In this document: one piece after another, positions 16,834 to 24,522 of the stretch | Layout: each line of letters starts with the position of its first letter | Position numbering within the stretch: position 1 is the first letter of the stretch | Source of the DNA: Salsipaludibacter sp963735045 | Lineage (GTDB): Bacteria; Actinomycetota; Nitriliruptoria; Nitriliruptorales; Nitriliruptoraceae | Assembly: GCA_963735045.1 (NCBI GenBank) | Contig: CAVTIZ010000003.1 | Coordinates: 1 to 64,000, forward strand | DNA length: 64,000 nucleotides | Reading direction: 5' to 3' | The notes under the pieces: model-generated | Databases searched by the model: none | What the model saw: the letters and a program-made list of their open reading frames with translations, nothing else | Told to the model about the DNA's origin: nothing | Program-made: the position numbers and the translations under genes

Positions 16834-17247
16834 TCAGTCCGGGAGGTCAGCGACGAACGCGGCCAACCGTTCGTGCGAGGGTTGGCCCCACCCGATGCAG
16901 AACGGGTGTCCGGCTGGGTCGGCGTACACCTGGAATCCTTCGTCCGCGCTGCGGTCTGGAGCAGACTGCAGGAGTGTGGCTCCGAGCGCCATCACCTCGT
17001 CGTGGGCGTCCTCGAAGTTTCTCGCGTGAAGGTCGAGGTGGACCTGCTGGGGGTTTCCGTCCGGCCACGAGGGCGGGACGTGGTTGGGCGCCAGTTGCAC
17101 GCCAACCCTCCATTCGCCGTTGGCGTCGAGCACGCTGTGCCAGTCGTCGTCGGCCACGACCCGCCCTCCGAGCACCCCGGCCCAGAACGAGCTCTCGGTC
17201 TGCAGATCGGCCGCATCGAACACCACAACCTGTCGGACAGTGCGCAT
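16834..17247 (-). CDS. VOC-family (glyoxalase/dioxygenase fold) protein
   Basis: ATG at 17247 sits 6 bases after a perfect AGGAGG. The 137-aa product (MRTVRQVVVFDAADLQTESS) carries one pair of beta-alpha-beta-beta-beta modules: FWAGVLGGRVVADDDWHSVL, QQVHLDLHARNFEDAHDEVM, LGATLLQSAPDRSADEGFQV and YADPAGHPFCIGWGQ. This is the actinobacterial VOC/glyoxalase-like type; the substrate cannot be predicted. His in VHLDLH and the acidic C-terminal positions may bind metal. It appears monocistronic. Confidence 0.85.
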   Translation of the reverse strand: MRTVRQVVVFDAADLQTESSFWAGVLGGRVVADDDWHSVLDANGEWRVGVQLAPNHVPPSWPDGNPQQVHLDLHARNFEDAHDEVMALGATLLQSAPDRSADEGFQVYADPAGHPFCIGWGQPSHERLAAFVADLPD

Positions 17248-17528
17248 GTCGATCCTCCTGGACAATGGGCGGGACGTGCTGACCGAGTGTGACGATCTCG
17301 TCCGCCGCCTTCCACCGTTCGAAGGACCCGGCCCATCGTGACGACCGGGCATCGGCGTTGGGCCCGCGCGTGTCGACGCGACCTTGCCAGTCCTCCACCA
17401 GGCGGCCGGCTGATCAACCGACTGTGGGAAACGCACGGCCACTCACACCACCAGGCGGTCGCGGAGACGGTGAAACGCCAACAGCGTCGGTCTTTCCCGC
17501 CGACGAGCGATCGTCTTCACCTTGAGGT

Positions 17529-17951
17529 TCAGGCGGTGAGGAGCAGGCCGACGCCGAGGCTGGCCGCCCCGGCGGCAAGGAACGCGGCGCCGAGCCACAC
17601 CAGCACGATCCAGCGGTTGGGCTCGTGGACGGCCGTGCCCATCGAGGAGAAGAAGAACCCGGCCGGCATCAGGATCGCGGCGACCGGGACACCGCTGCGG
17701 GCGACCCATGCGGCAGCACCCGTGAGCGTGGTGGCGTCGGTCAGCACCGCCGTGAGCACACCGAGGATCACGAGCACTCCGGCGTGGGCGTGACCGGCAC
17801 GGGCGAAGCTCAACTGGAAGTCGGTCGCGACCGCGTTCCCGCGGACCACCTTGACCAGATACATCCCGCCGGTCTCGATCGCGACGAAAGCCAGCATCAG
17901 GATGCCGGTGAGTCGGAGGGCATCGGGGCTGAGGACAAGGGTGGCTTCCAA
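17529..17951 (-). CDS. Four-helix integral membrane protein, divergent from TetR regulator
   Basis: The product (LEATLVLSPDALRLTGILML onward) has four hydrophobic segments, including TGILMLAFVAIETGGMYLV, AGVLVILGVLTAVL, VAAILMPAGFFFSS and WIVLVWLGAAFLAAGAASLG, with a conserved-looking RAGHAHAG between helices 1 and 2. The start is uncertain: no ATG or well-placed GTG exists near the domain, and I use TTG at 17951. Family not recognised. It is divergent from a TetR regulator with a quasi-palindrome between them, so it is probably the regulated gene. Confidence 0.65.
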   Translation of the reverse strand: MEATLVLSPDALRLTGILMLAFVAIETGGMYLVKVVRGNAVATDFQLSFARAGHAHAGVLVILGVLTAVLTDATTLTGAAAWVARSGVPVAAILMPAGFFFSSMGTAVHEPNRWIVLVWLGAAFLAAGAASLGVGLLLTA

Positions 17952-17982
17952 GGTGTCACTCGCCGTGGGGATCGTTTCGTCA

Positions 17983-18000
17983 CGGTGTAACGTAACACCG
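17983..18000. promoter_or_regulatory. Probable TetR operator
   Basis: CGGTGT-AACGTA-ACACCG is an 18-base quasi-palindrome with 6-base perfect arms and an ACGT centre. It lies between the divergent membrane-protein and TetR genes, the usual place for a TetR-family operator controlling both. Confidence 0.6.
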
Positions 18001-18110
18001 TTGCAATACACGCGGCAACCTGCTTGAGTCGGACCGTGCGGCCGCCGCACCAACCCGGCCAGCGGGCGCCGTGCTCGGCCGGTGGCACCCTCGACGGACC
18101 AGGAGCGCTC

Positions 18111-18704
18111 GTGCCTCGCCCACGGATCCATGATCGGGAAACGGGCGATGCCCTGGTGGAGGCGGCGGCCCGACGACTTCGCGCGGGCGGACCGGGAGCG
18201 GTCAGCGTGCGTGCGGCCGCGGCCGACGCAGGGGTGTCGACCCGGGCGGTGTATTCGTTGTTCGGTTCGCGCGAGGACCTGCTGGTCGAGTTGTACCGGC
18301 GTGGCTTTGCCGGCCTGGCCGACGAACTCGCTCGACGTCCCGCCACCGACGACCCCTTGGGCGATCTTCGGGCCGTCGGCGATGCCTACCGGCACAGCGC
18401 GCTGGCGCGTCCGAACCTCTACCACGCGATGTTTGGCGGCGTGGAGGTCGACGTCGGCTCCGACTTGGCGGAGCGGGCCCATGCCACCTTCGAGATCCTC
18501 GTCGCGGCCGTCGACCGGTGCGTGGCGGCGGACCTCCTGGCCGGGGACCCACTGGTGCTGGCCCGGCAGTTGTGGGCGTTGACGCATGGGCTGGTCCTGC
18601 TGGAGTTGACGGGATCGCTCGGCGACGACCCCGACGAGATCTGGGACCAGGCCCGCCGTGCCATCGTGATCGGCCATGCAGGCCCTGCGCTCATGGGTTC
18701 CTGA
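18111..18704 (+). CDS. TetR-family transcriptional regulator
   Basis: GTG at 18111 follows AGGAG by 5 bases and starts VPRPRIHDRETGDALVEAAA. The helix-turn-helix is SVRAAAADAGVSTRAVYSLFGSR (residues about 28-50, with the typical YSLFGSREDL). The rest (197 aa total) is a helical ligand-binding domain with the WHG-like C-terminal pattern LARQLWALTHGLVLLELTG. It is divergent from a small membrane protein, with an operator-like palindrome between, so it likely represses that gene and itself. The inducer is unknown. Confidence 0.9.
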   Translation: MPRPRIHDRETGDALVEAAARRLRAGGPGAVSVRAAAADAGVSTRAVYSLFGSREDLLVELYRRGFAGLADELARRPATDDPLGDLRAVGDAYRHSALARPNLYHAMFGGVEVDVGSDLAERAHATFEILVAAVDRCVAADLLAGDPLVLARQLWALTHGLVLLELTGSLGDDPDEIWDQARRAIVIGHAGPALMGS

Positions 18705-18858
18705 ACGCGAACGCGCATCGACACCACGACCTCCCCGGACAAGCCTCTGTTGACGTGAGGTCGATCCACGCCCAACCATCGCGTCTGAGGTTCGCGTCAC
18801 GACGCGCGTGGCTTCCAGATCGGTCTAGGCTCGCTCGCCCGTACGAGTCAGAGGCGCC

Positions 18859-19260
18859 ATGGGGAAGCCGCGGTATCCGTACCAGGACGGGCTCTTCGTC
18901 GACGACGACGGGCGCCGCTGGCAACGGGAAGACGACTTCCTGGAACCAGCGGACGTCGATGACCTCCTCGCCAGGGAGGTGCCGGCGCTGGTCGAGTGGT
19001 GTGGCGGGGGCACGATGCCGCGGCCGGTCCCGATCCGTGGCGAGGAACTCGCAACCGCGATCCTGCCGGCCCTGCTGGACCGCCGGAGTGCCGCGAAGAA
19101 GATCCGCAGGCAAAGGGTTCCGACGGTCTTCGTGCCCGAGTTGTGGCGTCACGGCCGGGACACGCTGATCATCTTCGTGGAAGGCGCCCCCGCGGGCCGG
19201 TGGCCGCCTCGAACCTCGGGTGGCTCGAGTCTGGGCGAAGCAGGGGAGACGGCTCGATGA
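18859..19260 (+). CDS. Hypothetical protein (133 aa)
   Basis: ATG at 18859 gives MGKPRYPYQDGLFVDDDGRR, then WQREDDFLEPADVDDLLARE, IRGEELATAILPALLDRRSA and VPTVFVPELWRHGRDTLIIF. The composition is that of a soluble protein, mixed acidic and basic, with no recognised domain. The stop overlaps the start of the methyltransferase gene (ATGA), suggesting a two-gene operon and coupled translation. Confidence 0.6.
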   Translation: MGKPRYPYQDGLFVDDDGRRWQREDDFLEPADVDDLLAREVPALVEWCGGGTMPRPVPIRGEELATAILPALLDRRSAAKKIRRQRVPTVFVPELWRHGRDTLIIFVEGAPAGRWPPRTSGGSSLGEAGETAR

Positions 19261-20051
19261 CCAGCAGCGACGTGTGGGACGAAGAGGCAGCATGCCGCTA
19301 CGACGCGGCAACGGCCGACATGGCCACCGACCAGGCGTTGGGCCCGACCCTCGATGTGCTGGTGGACCTGGCCAACGGGGGGAGGGTCCTGGAGTTCGCG
19401 ATCGGGACCGGGAGGGTCGGCGTCCCGCTCATGCGTCGTGGCGTCGATGTCGCCGGGATCGAGCTGTCGGCGCCGATGGTGGAGCAGTTGCGTGCCAAGG
19501 CGACGGCAGAGGAGCTGCCCGTCGAGATCGGGGACATGGCCACCGCCGAGGTGCCAGGCCAGTTCTCCCTGGTGGTGTTGGTGTTCAACACGATCGGAAA
19601 TCTGTGCACGCAGGACGAGCAGGTCCAGTGCTTCGAGAATGCGGCACGGCACCTGGTGCCTGGTGGGCGGTTCATCGTCGAGGTCCAGGTACCGCCGCTG
19701 CGTCGCCTGCCGCCGGGTCAGCTCGCAGTCCCGTTCGATCTCACCGCGGACCACGTCGGGTTCGACACCTTCGATGTCGTGACGCAACGAGCGGTGTCGC
19801 ATCACTATGAACGACTCGGCGATGGCACCTATCGGTACTCGCCGCACAACTACCGCTATGTGTGGCCGTCGGAACTCGACCTGATGGCGCGAACGGCCGG
19901 TATGACCCGTGAACACCGGTGGGGCGGGTGGGATCGTGCAGCGTTCACGGCCGACAGCGACCAACACGTCTCCGTCTGGCGGGTGACGCGACCGCAAGGA
20001 GACTCGCGGCGGCGCTGCGATGCATCGGCGGTGCAGGGGGCCTGGTCATGA
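19257..20051 (+). CDS. Class I SAM-dependent methyltransferase
   Basis: The 264-aa product has the SAM-binding motif I LEFAIGTGRVGVPLMRRG (residues about 42-59), motif II acidic VAGIELSAPMVEQLRAKA, and the later FSLVVLVFNTIGNLCTQDEQ and HLVPGGRFIVEVQVPPL. This is a small-molecule type methyltransferase; acceptor unknown. It starts by a 4-base overlap with the hypothetical gene upstream. The C-terminus after VTRPQGD looks like read-through of a once shorter protein. Confidence 0.85.
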   Translation: MTSSDVWDEEAACRYDAATADMATDQALGPTLDVLVDLANGGRVLEFAIGTGRVGVPLMRRGVDVAGIELSAPMVEQLRAKATAEELPVEIGDMATAEVPGQFSLVVLVFNTIGNLCTQDEQVQCFENAARHLVPGGRFIVEVQVPPLRRLPPGQLAVPFDLTADHVGFDTFDVVTQRAVSHHYERLGDGTYRYSPHNYRYVWPSELDLMARTAGMTREHRWGGWDRAAFTADSDQHVSVWRVTRPQGDSRRRCDASAVQGAWS

Positions 20052-20128
20052 TCGCCCTCGGCGTCCAGATCGCGATCTCGGGTCGCACGGACGAGCGGGC
20101 AACGTCGGCCGCCGGGGTCATCCGCGCC

Positions 20129-21160
20129 TCAGGGGGGCGGCGGGAGGATGTCCGCCGAGGCACGGGGGAGGAACGTGGTGGGCACGACGGTCGTCGTCGC
20201 GCCGGCCGGGTGGGTGCCGTCGAGCCGTGCGACCAGGTGTCGACCGGCGTGTCGGCCCATCTGGTAGGGGTCCTGGGCGACCACCGCGACGGCCGGGTCG
20301 AGGTCGGTGGCCTGCGGGATGTCGTCGAAGCCCACGAGGGCCACGTCGTGGTGTCGTCCACGTCGGCGCAAGGCGCGCACCGCGCCCATCGTGATCTGGT
20401 CCTGGGCCGTGAACAGCGCGGTGGGGGGTCGGGAGCGGTCGAGCAGGACGTCCGTCGCGGCCGCGGCGGCGTCGACGTCGCCGACCCCGATCGCTTCCCG
20501 CGACGGGTCGTGGGCGATGCCGTGCTCGGCGAGGGCATCCCGGTACCCGTCGTGTCGCTCCTGCGCGGTCCACACCTCGGGGCGGCCACCCAGGAACCCG
20601 ACGCGCTCGTGACCACGCTCCAGGAGGCGGGACACGGCCGCGCGTGACGCCGGGCGGTTGTCCGACACGACCGTGTCGACGGCGGCGCCGTCGAGCCGTC
20701 GGTCGATGCAGACCACGGGTGTGCCGTAGTCCGCCTCCCGCCGGAGCAGGTCGTCGTTGCCTGCGGCCGCCGCGACCACCAGTCCCCGCACCCGCAGTTC
20801 GGCGAAGGCCCCGATCAGCTCGGCCTCGCGCTCGCCCTCGGCGTCGGTCGAGGCCGAGATGACCAGGAACCCGGACGCCCGCACCTCGTCGTCGAGACCT
20901 CGGGAGACGCTGGCGAAGAACGGGTTGCCGGCATCGACCTGGATGAAGCCCACCAGTGGAGAACTCGGTCCGGAGGCGAGGTCGCGTGCCCGGCGATCGG
21001 GTCGGTAGTCCAACTCGGCGACGGCGGCACGTACCCGGTGCTCCACCTCGGCACTCACGTGGGGTTGTCCGTTGACGACGCGCGACACGGTCTTGGCGCT
21101 GACACCGGCCGTCGCAGCGACGTCGGCCAGCGTTGGGCGGCGAGTCCGTCGAGTCGTCAT
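20129..21160 (-). CDS. LacI-family transcriptional repressor
   Basis: The 343-aa protein opens with the LacI helix-turn-helix (TLADVAATAGVSAKTVSRVV, residues 10-29, followed by NGQPHVSAEVEHRVRAAVAE). A periplasmic-binding-type sensor domain follows (LVGFIQVDAGNPFFASVSRG, RGLVVAAAAGNDDLLRREAD, FTAQDQITMGAVRALRRRGR, VALVGFDDIPQATDLDPAVA). It is divergent from the alpha-glucoside binding-protein gene. Two TTGACAGCGCTGTCAA-type palindromes lie in the gap, one only about 23 bases before its own ATG, so it should control both directions, releasing when an alpha-glucoside is present. Confidence 0.95.
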   Translation of the reverse strand: MTTRRTRRPTLADVAATAGVSAKTVSRVVNGQPHVSAEVEHRVRAAVAELDYRPDRRARDLASGPSSPLVGFIQVDAGNPFFASVSRGLDDEVRASGFLVISASTDAEGEREAELIGAFAELRVRGLVVAAAAGNDDLLRREADYGTPVVCIDRRLDGAAVDTVVSDNRPASRAAVSRLLERGHERVGFLGGRPEVWTAQERHDGYRDALAEHGIAHDPSREAIGVGDVDAAAAATDVLLDRSRPPTALFTAQDQITMGAVRALRRRGRHHDVALVGFDDIPQATDLDPAVAVVAQDPYQMGRHAGRHLVARLDGTHPAGATTTVVPTTFLPRASADILPPPP

Positions 21161-21181
21161 GGACCAGCAGACTAGGGGGGG

Positions 21182-21210
21182 TTGACAGCGCTGTCAGCAG
21201 AACCTAGCCT
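21182..21210 (+). promoter_or_regulatory. Promoter of the alpha-glucoside binding-protein gene
   Basis: TTGACA at 21182-21187 and TAGCCT at 21205-21210 are separated by exactly 17 bases, a textbook sigma70-type promoter. The -35 box is part of the first operator palindrome. Confidence 0.7.
21183..21196. promoter_or_regulatory. LacI-family operator O1
   Basis: TGACAGCGCTGTCA is a perfect 14-base palindrome with the central CG of LacI-type operators. It overlaps the -35 box of the downstream promoter and lies 23 bases before the lacI start. Confidence 0.85.
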
Positions 21211-21221
21211 CGGACGTGGTC

Positions 21222-21237
21222 TTGACAGCGCTGTCAA
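21222..21237. promoter_or_regulatory. LacI-family operator O2
   Basis: TTGACAGCGCTGTCAA is a perfect 16-base palindrome, the same sequence as O1, centred 40 bases from it. It would cover the region just downstream of the transcription start. Confidence 0.85.
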
Positions 21238-21307
21238 GACGGATTCATTCCGAGATGAATCCACACGATCCGACACGACCCCATCCGAACCGACCGGAGC
21301 ACCCAAC

Positions 21308-22672
21308 ATGCGTCGTCATCCTCGTCGATCCCTGGTCCTGCTCGTCGCGACCGTCGCCCTGGCGGGGTGTTCGGTGACGGTGAACGAGTCCGGTTCCTCC
21401 GGCGCCAGCAGTGGTGGCGGCGGAGATGGTGCCGCGGGTGGCGAGGATGCCGGCACCAGCGGGGACGACACCGGTGCGATCAGCGTCAGCGGTGCGGCCA
21501 CCGGGCCGGACGGCGATGCCATCCAGGCGGTCATCGACCTGGTCAACGAGGACTCCGACTTCACGGCCACCTACTCCGGTTCGGACTCCTTCGAGCAGGA
21601 GATCGTCATCCAGGTCGAGGGCGGCACCCCGCCCGACGTCGCGTTCTTCCCCCAGCCCGGCGCAGTGGTCGAGCAGGCCCAGCAGGGCAACGCGATCGCA
21701 CTCGAGGACCTGGGCCTGGACGTCGGGGTGCTGGAGGATCGCTTCGGCGAGTACATGATGTCGCTGGGCGAGTACGAGGGGAAGCACTACGGCATCCCGG
21801 ACACCATCAACTTCAAGAGCGCCATCTGGTACAACGTTCCGGCCTTCGAGGCGGCCGGCTACACCATCCCCGAGACCTGGGAGGAACTGATCGCCCTGTC
21901 GGACCAGATCGTGGCCGACGGCAAGGCTGCGTGGTGCATCGGGACCGGGTCCGACGCGGCGACCGGGTGGCCCGCGACGGACTGGATGGAGGACATCGTC
22001 CTGCGCACGGCCGGCACCGAGGCCTACGACCAGTGGGTCGCCGGCGAACTGCCCTTCGACTCGCCCGAGATCAAGGCCGCCGCGGAGCGTTTCGGCGAAA
22101 TCCTGTTCACCGAGGACTACGTGCTCGGCGGGCCGACCAACATCGCGGCGACCGACTTCCGAGACGCACCGGACCCGATGTTCGGCGACGACCCGAAGTG
22201 CTACCTCCACCGCCAGGCGACCTTCATCGCCAACTTCTTCCCCGAGGGCCTGGTGCCACTCGAGGACTACAACTTCTTCGAGTTCCCGACCATCGACGGC
22301 AACGACGGTGTCCTGATGGCCGGTGGGCTGTCGGCCGTCTTCTCCGACCGCCCGGAGATCCGCGAGTTCATCGAGAAGTACACCGCTGCCGACGTCCAGT
22401 GCCAGTACGGCAAGGAGGGCGCCGGGTCGAACATCTCGGCAAACATCGAGGTCGGCCCAGAGTGCTACGACAACGAGCTGATCGCCCAGACGGTCGAGCC
22501 GCTGACGACCGCGCTGTCCGACGGTGTGGCCCGCTTCGACGGGTCGGACCTGATGCCTCCGGCGGTCGGTTCCGGGTCCTTCTGGGCCGGGATGAACGAC
22601 TACACCAACAATGGTCCTGACAACCTCGACGAGGTCCTGTCCGGGATCGACGAGTCGTTCCCGAGCAACTGA
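21308..22672 (+). CDS. Alpha-glucoside-type ABC transporter substrate-binding lipoprotein
   Basis: ATG at 21308 follows GGAG by 8 bases. MRRHPRRSLVLLVATVALAGC has a type II signal with lipobox LAGC (Cys21), followed by a Ser/Gly/Asp linker and a cluster-1 sugar-binding fold of 454 aa: VEGGTPPDVAFFPQPGAVVE, HYGIPDTINFKSAIWYNVPA, TGWPATDWMEDIVLRTAGTE and ARFDGSDLMPPAVGSGSFWA. The type resembles AglE. It is followed by a GH13 alpha-glucosidase, but no permease or ATPase gene is present, so it must share membrane components encoded elsewhere. Its C-terminus closely matches that of the receptor fusion at 7540. It is controlled by two LacI operators. Confidence 0.9.
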   Translation: MRRHPRRSLVLLVATVALAGCSVTVNESGSSGASSGGGGDGAAGGEDAGTSGDDTGAISVSGAATGPDGDAIQAVIDLVNEDSDFTATYSGSDSFEQEIVIQVEGGTPPDVAFFPQPGAVVEQAQQGNAIALEDLGLDVGVLEDRFGEYMMSLGEYEGKHYGIPDTINFKSAIWYNVPAFEAAGYTIPETWEELIALSDQIVADGKAAWCIGTGSDAATGWPATDWMEDIVLRTAGTEAYDQWVAGELPFDSPEIKAAAERFGEILFTEDYVLGGPTNIAATDFRDAPDPMFGDDPKCYLHRQATFIANFFPEGLVPLEDYNFFEFPTIDGNDGVLMAGGLSAVFSDRPEIREFIEKYTAADVQCQYGKEGAGSNISANIEVGPECYDNELIAQTVEPLTTALSDGVARFDGSDLMPPAVGSGSFWAGMNDYTNNGPDNLDEVLSGIDESFPSN

Positions 22673-22708
22673 CCACGCGCGACGCGCCGACCGACGTCTC
22701 CGTGGTTG

Positions 22709-22745
22709 GCCCCGGCCGCCGGGGCGACCGGGCACCACGTGGTGC
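22709..22745 (+). promoter_or_regulatory. Hairpin pair between binding-protein and alpha-glucosidase genes
   Basis: GCCCCGG, 3 bases, CCGGGGC (22709-22725) is followed by the perfect palindrome GCACCACGTGGTGC (22732-22745). Such structures after a binding-protein gene often stabilise its mRNA 3' end or reduce read-through into the next gene. Confidence 0.45.
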
Positions 22746-22799
22746 AGGAGGGCCGACCATGTCGGACACGAGCGGCACGACCGCAGTCGTCGTGATGCG

Positions 22800-24464
22800 A
22801 TGAGTGGCGGCTGGTGGCAGGACGCCGTCATCTACCAGGTCTACCTGCGCAGTTTCCGCGATGGTGACGGGGACGGCGTGGGCGACATCCGCGGTCTGCG
22901 GGACGGACTGGACCACGTGGCCGACCTCGGCGTCGACGCGATCTGGGTGAACCCGTGGTACCCGTCACCGCAGGCCGACGGGGGCTACGACGTGGCGGAC
23001 CACCGCGACGTCGCCGACGTCCATGGCACGCTGGCCGACGCCGACGCGCTGGTGGACGAGGCACACGACCGTGGCCTGCGGGTGCTGCTGGACCTGGTGC
23101 CCAACCACACCTCGCGGGAGCATCCCTGGTTCCGCGAAGCCCTGGCCGGTGGGCCCGACTCGCCCGCCCGTGACCGCTACGTGTTCCGCGAGGGTCGGGG
23201 CGAGGACGGCCGACAGCCCCCGACGAACTGGACCAGCAGCTTCGGGGGTCCGGCCTGGACCCGCATCGTCGAGCCCGACGACACCCCCGGCCCGTGGTAC
23301 CTCCACCTGTTCAGCTCGGACCAGCCGGACCTGCAGTGGCACCACCCGGACGTGGTCGCCGACTTCGACGAGACCCTGCGCTTCTGGTTCGACCGGGGGG
23401 TCGACGGATTCCGCGTGGACGTCGCGCATGCGCTGTTCAAGGATTCCGACTTCCCGGACCTGCCCGACGATCCCGGCGACGAACCGACCCACGCCCCGGG
23501 CACCCACCCCCACTGGGACCGTGACGAGGTGCATGCGGTGTACCGGCGCTGGCGTCGCCTGGCCGACGCCCACGAGCCACCACGCGTGTTCGTGGCCGAG
23601 GCCGTCACGCCGGACGCCGATCGGCGTGCGCGGTACGTGCGGCCCGACGAGCTCCACGGCGCGTTCGCCTTCGACCTGCTGGAGTCACCCTGGAGCGCCC
23701 CCGACCTGCGACAGGCGATCGACCACACCCTGGGCGCGCACGCCGGCGTCGGTGCTCCGCCCACCTGGGTCCTGTCCAACCACGACGTCGTCCGCCACCT
23801 GTCGCGCTACGCGCGGGACCAGGATCGCGTGACCGGGCACAACCTGGCCGACCTCGTCCACCTGCCGGCCGATCTCGAGCGGGGGACGGCTCGCGCGCGT
23901 GCCGCCGTCCTGCTGCTCCTCGGACTCCCCGGCAGCGTGGCGCTCTACCAGGGCGAGGAACTCGGCCTGCCCGAGGTCGAGGACCTCCCGGAGGAGGCCA
24001 TGGTCGACCCCGTGTGGCAGCGGTCCGGTGGCACCGACCCGGGTCGGGACGGATGCCGGGTCCCGTTGCCGTGGGACGGCGAGGCGCCACCGTTCGGATT
24101 CAGCACCCGCGACGACGTGTCGCCGCCACAACCCCGGGCATGGAAGGACCTCACGGTGGCGGCGCAGGGTGGCCCCGGCTCCATGTTGTGGCTGTACCGG
24201 CGGGCCCTGGAGATCCGCCGGACGCACCCGGCGCTGGGCGTCGGGTCGATGACGTGGACCCCGGCCGGCGCCGACCTGCTCGCGTTCCAGCGCGAGCCCG
24301 GCCTCGCATGCTGGGTCAACCTCGGCGCCACGCCGGTGGACCTGCCCCCGGGGATGGTCCTGCTCGCCAGCACCGCCGCGGGGCGCGACCGCCGTCTCGC
24401 CCCCGATGCGGCCGCGTGGATCGACACCGGGTCGTCGAGGCAGCCGATGCCTGGGTCCGGGTGA
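22800..24464 (+). CDS. Alpha-glucosidase, glycoside hydrolase family 13
   Basis: The 554-aa product (MSGGWWQDAVIYQVYLRSFR) has all GH13 landmarks: DLVPNHTS, the nucleophile Asp207 in GFRVDVAHA, the acid/base Glu267 in FVAEAV and the third acid Asp329 in LSNHDVVR. No signal peptide is present, so it is cytoplasmic and would hydrolyse imported maltose, trehalose-like or isomaltose-type sugars to glucose. It lies 128 bases after the lipoprotein binding-protein gene and is probably in the same LacI-controlled operon. The subfamily (maltase or oligo-1,6-glucosidase) is not decided by eye. Confidence 0.93.
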   Translation: MSGGWWQDAVIYQVYLRSFRDGDGDGVGDIRGLRDGLDHVADLGVDAIWVNPWYPSPQADGGYDVADHRDVADVHGTLADADALVDEAHDRGLRVLLDLVPNHTSREHPWFREALAGGPDSPARDRYVFREGRGEDGRQPPTNWTSSFGGPAWTRIVEPDDTPGPWYLHLFSSDQPDLQWHHPDVVADFDETLRFWFDRGVDGFRVDVAHALFKDSDFPDLPDDPGDEPTHAPGTHPHWDRDEVHAVYRRWRRLADAHEPPRVFVAEAVTPDADRRARYVRPDELHGAFAFDLLESPWSAPDLRQAIDHTLGAHAGVGAPPTWVLSNHDVVRHLSRYARDQDRVTGHNLADLVHLPADLERGTARARAAVLLLLGLPGSVALYQGEELGLPEVEDLPEEAMVDPVWQRSGGTDPGRDGCRVPLPWDGEAPPFGFSTRDDVSPPQPRAWKDLTVAAQGGPGSMLWLYRRALEIRRTHPALGVGSMTWTPAGADLLAFQREPGLACWVNLGATPVDLPPGMVLLASTAAGRDRRLAPDAAAWIDTGSSRQPMPGSG

Positions 24465-24522
24465 GGGGTCGGCCAGTCGTGGCTGGCTACCGTCGTCGGC
24501 GCCCGACCAGGAGCCCACCCGC

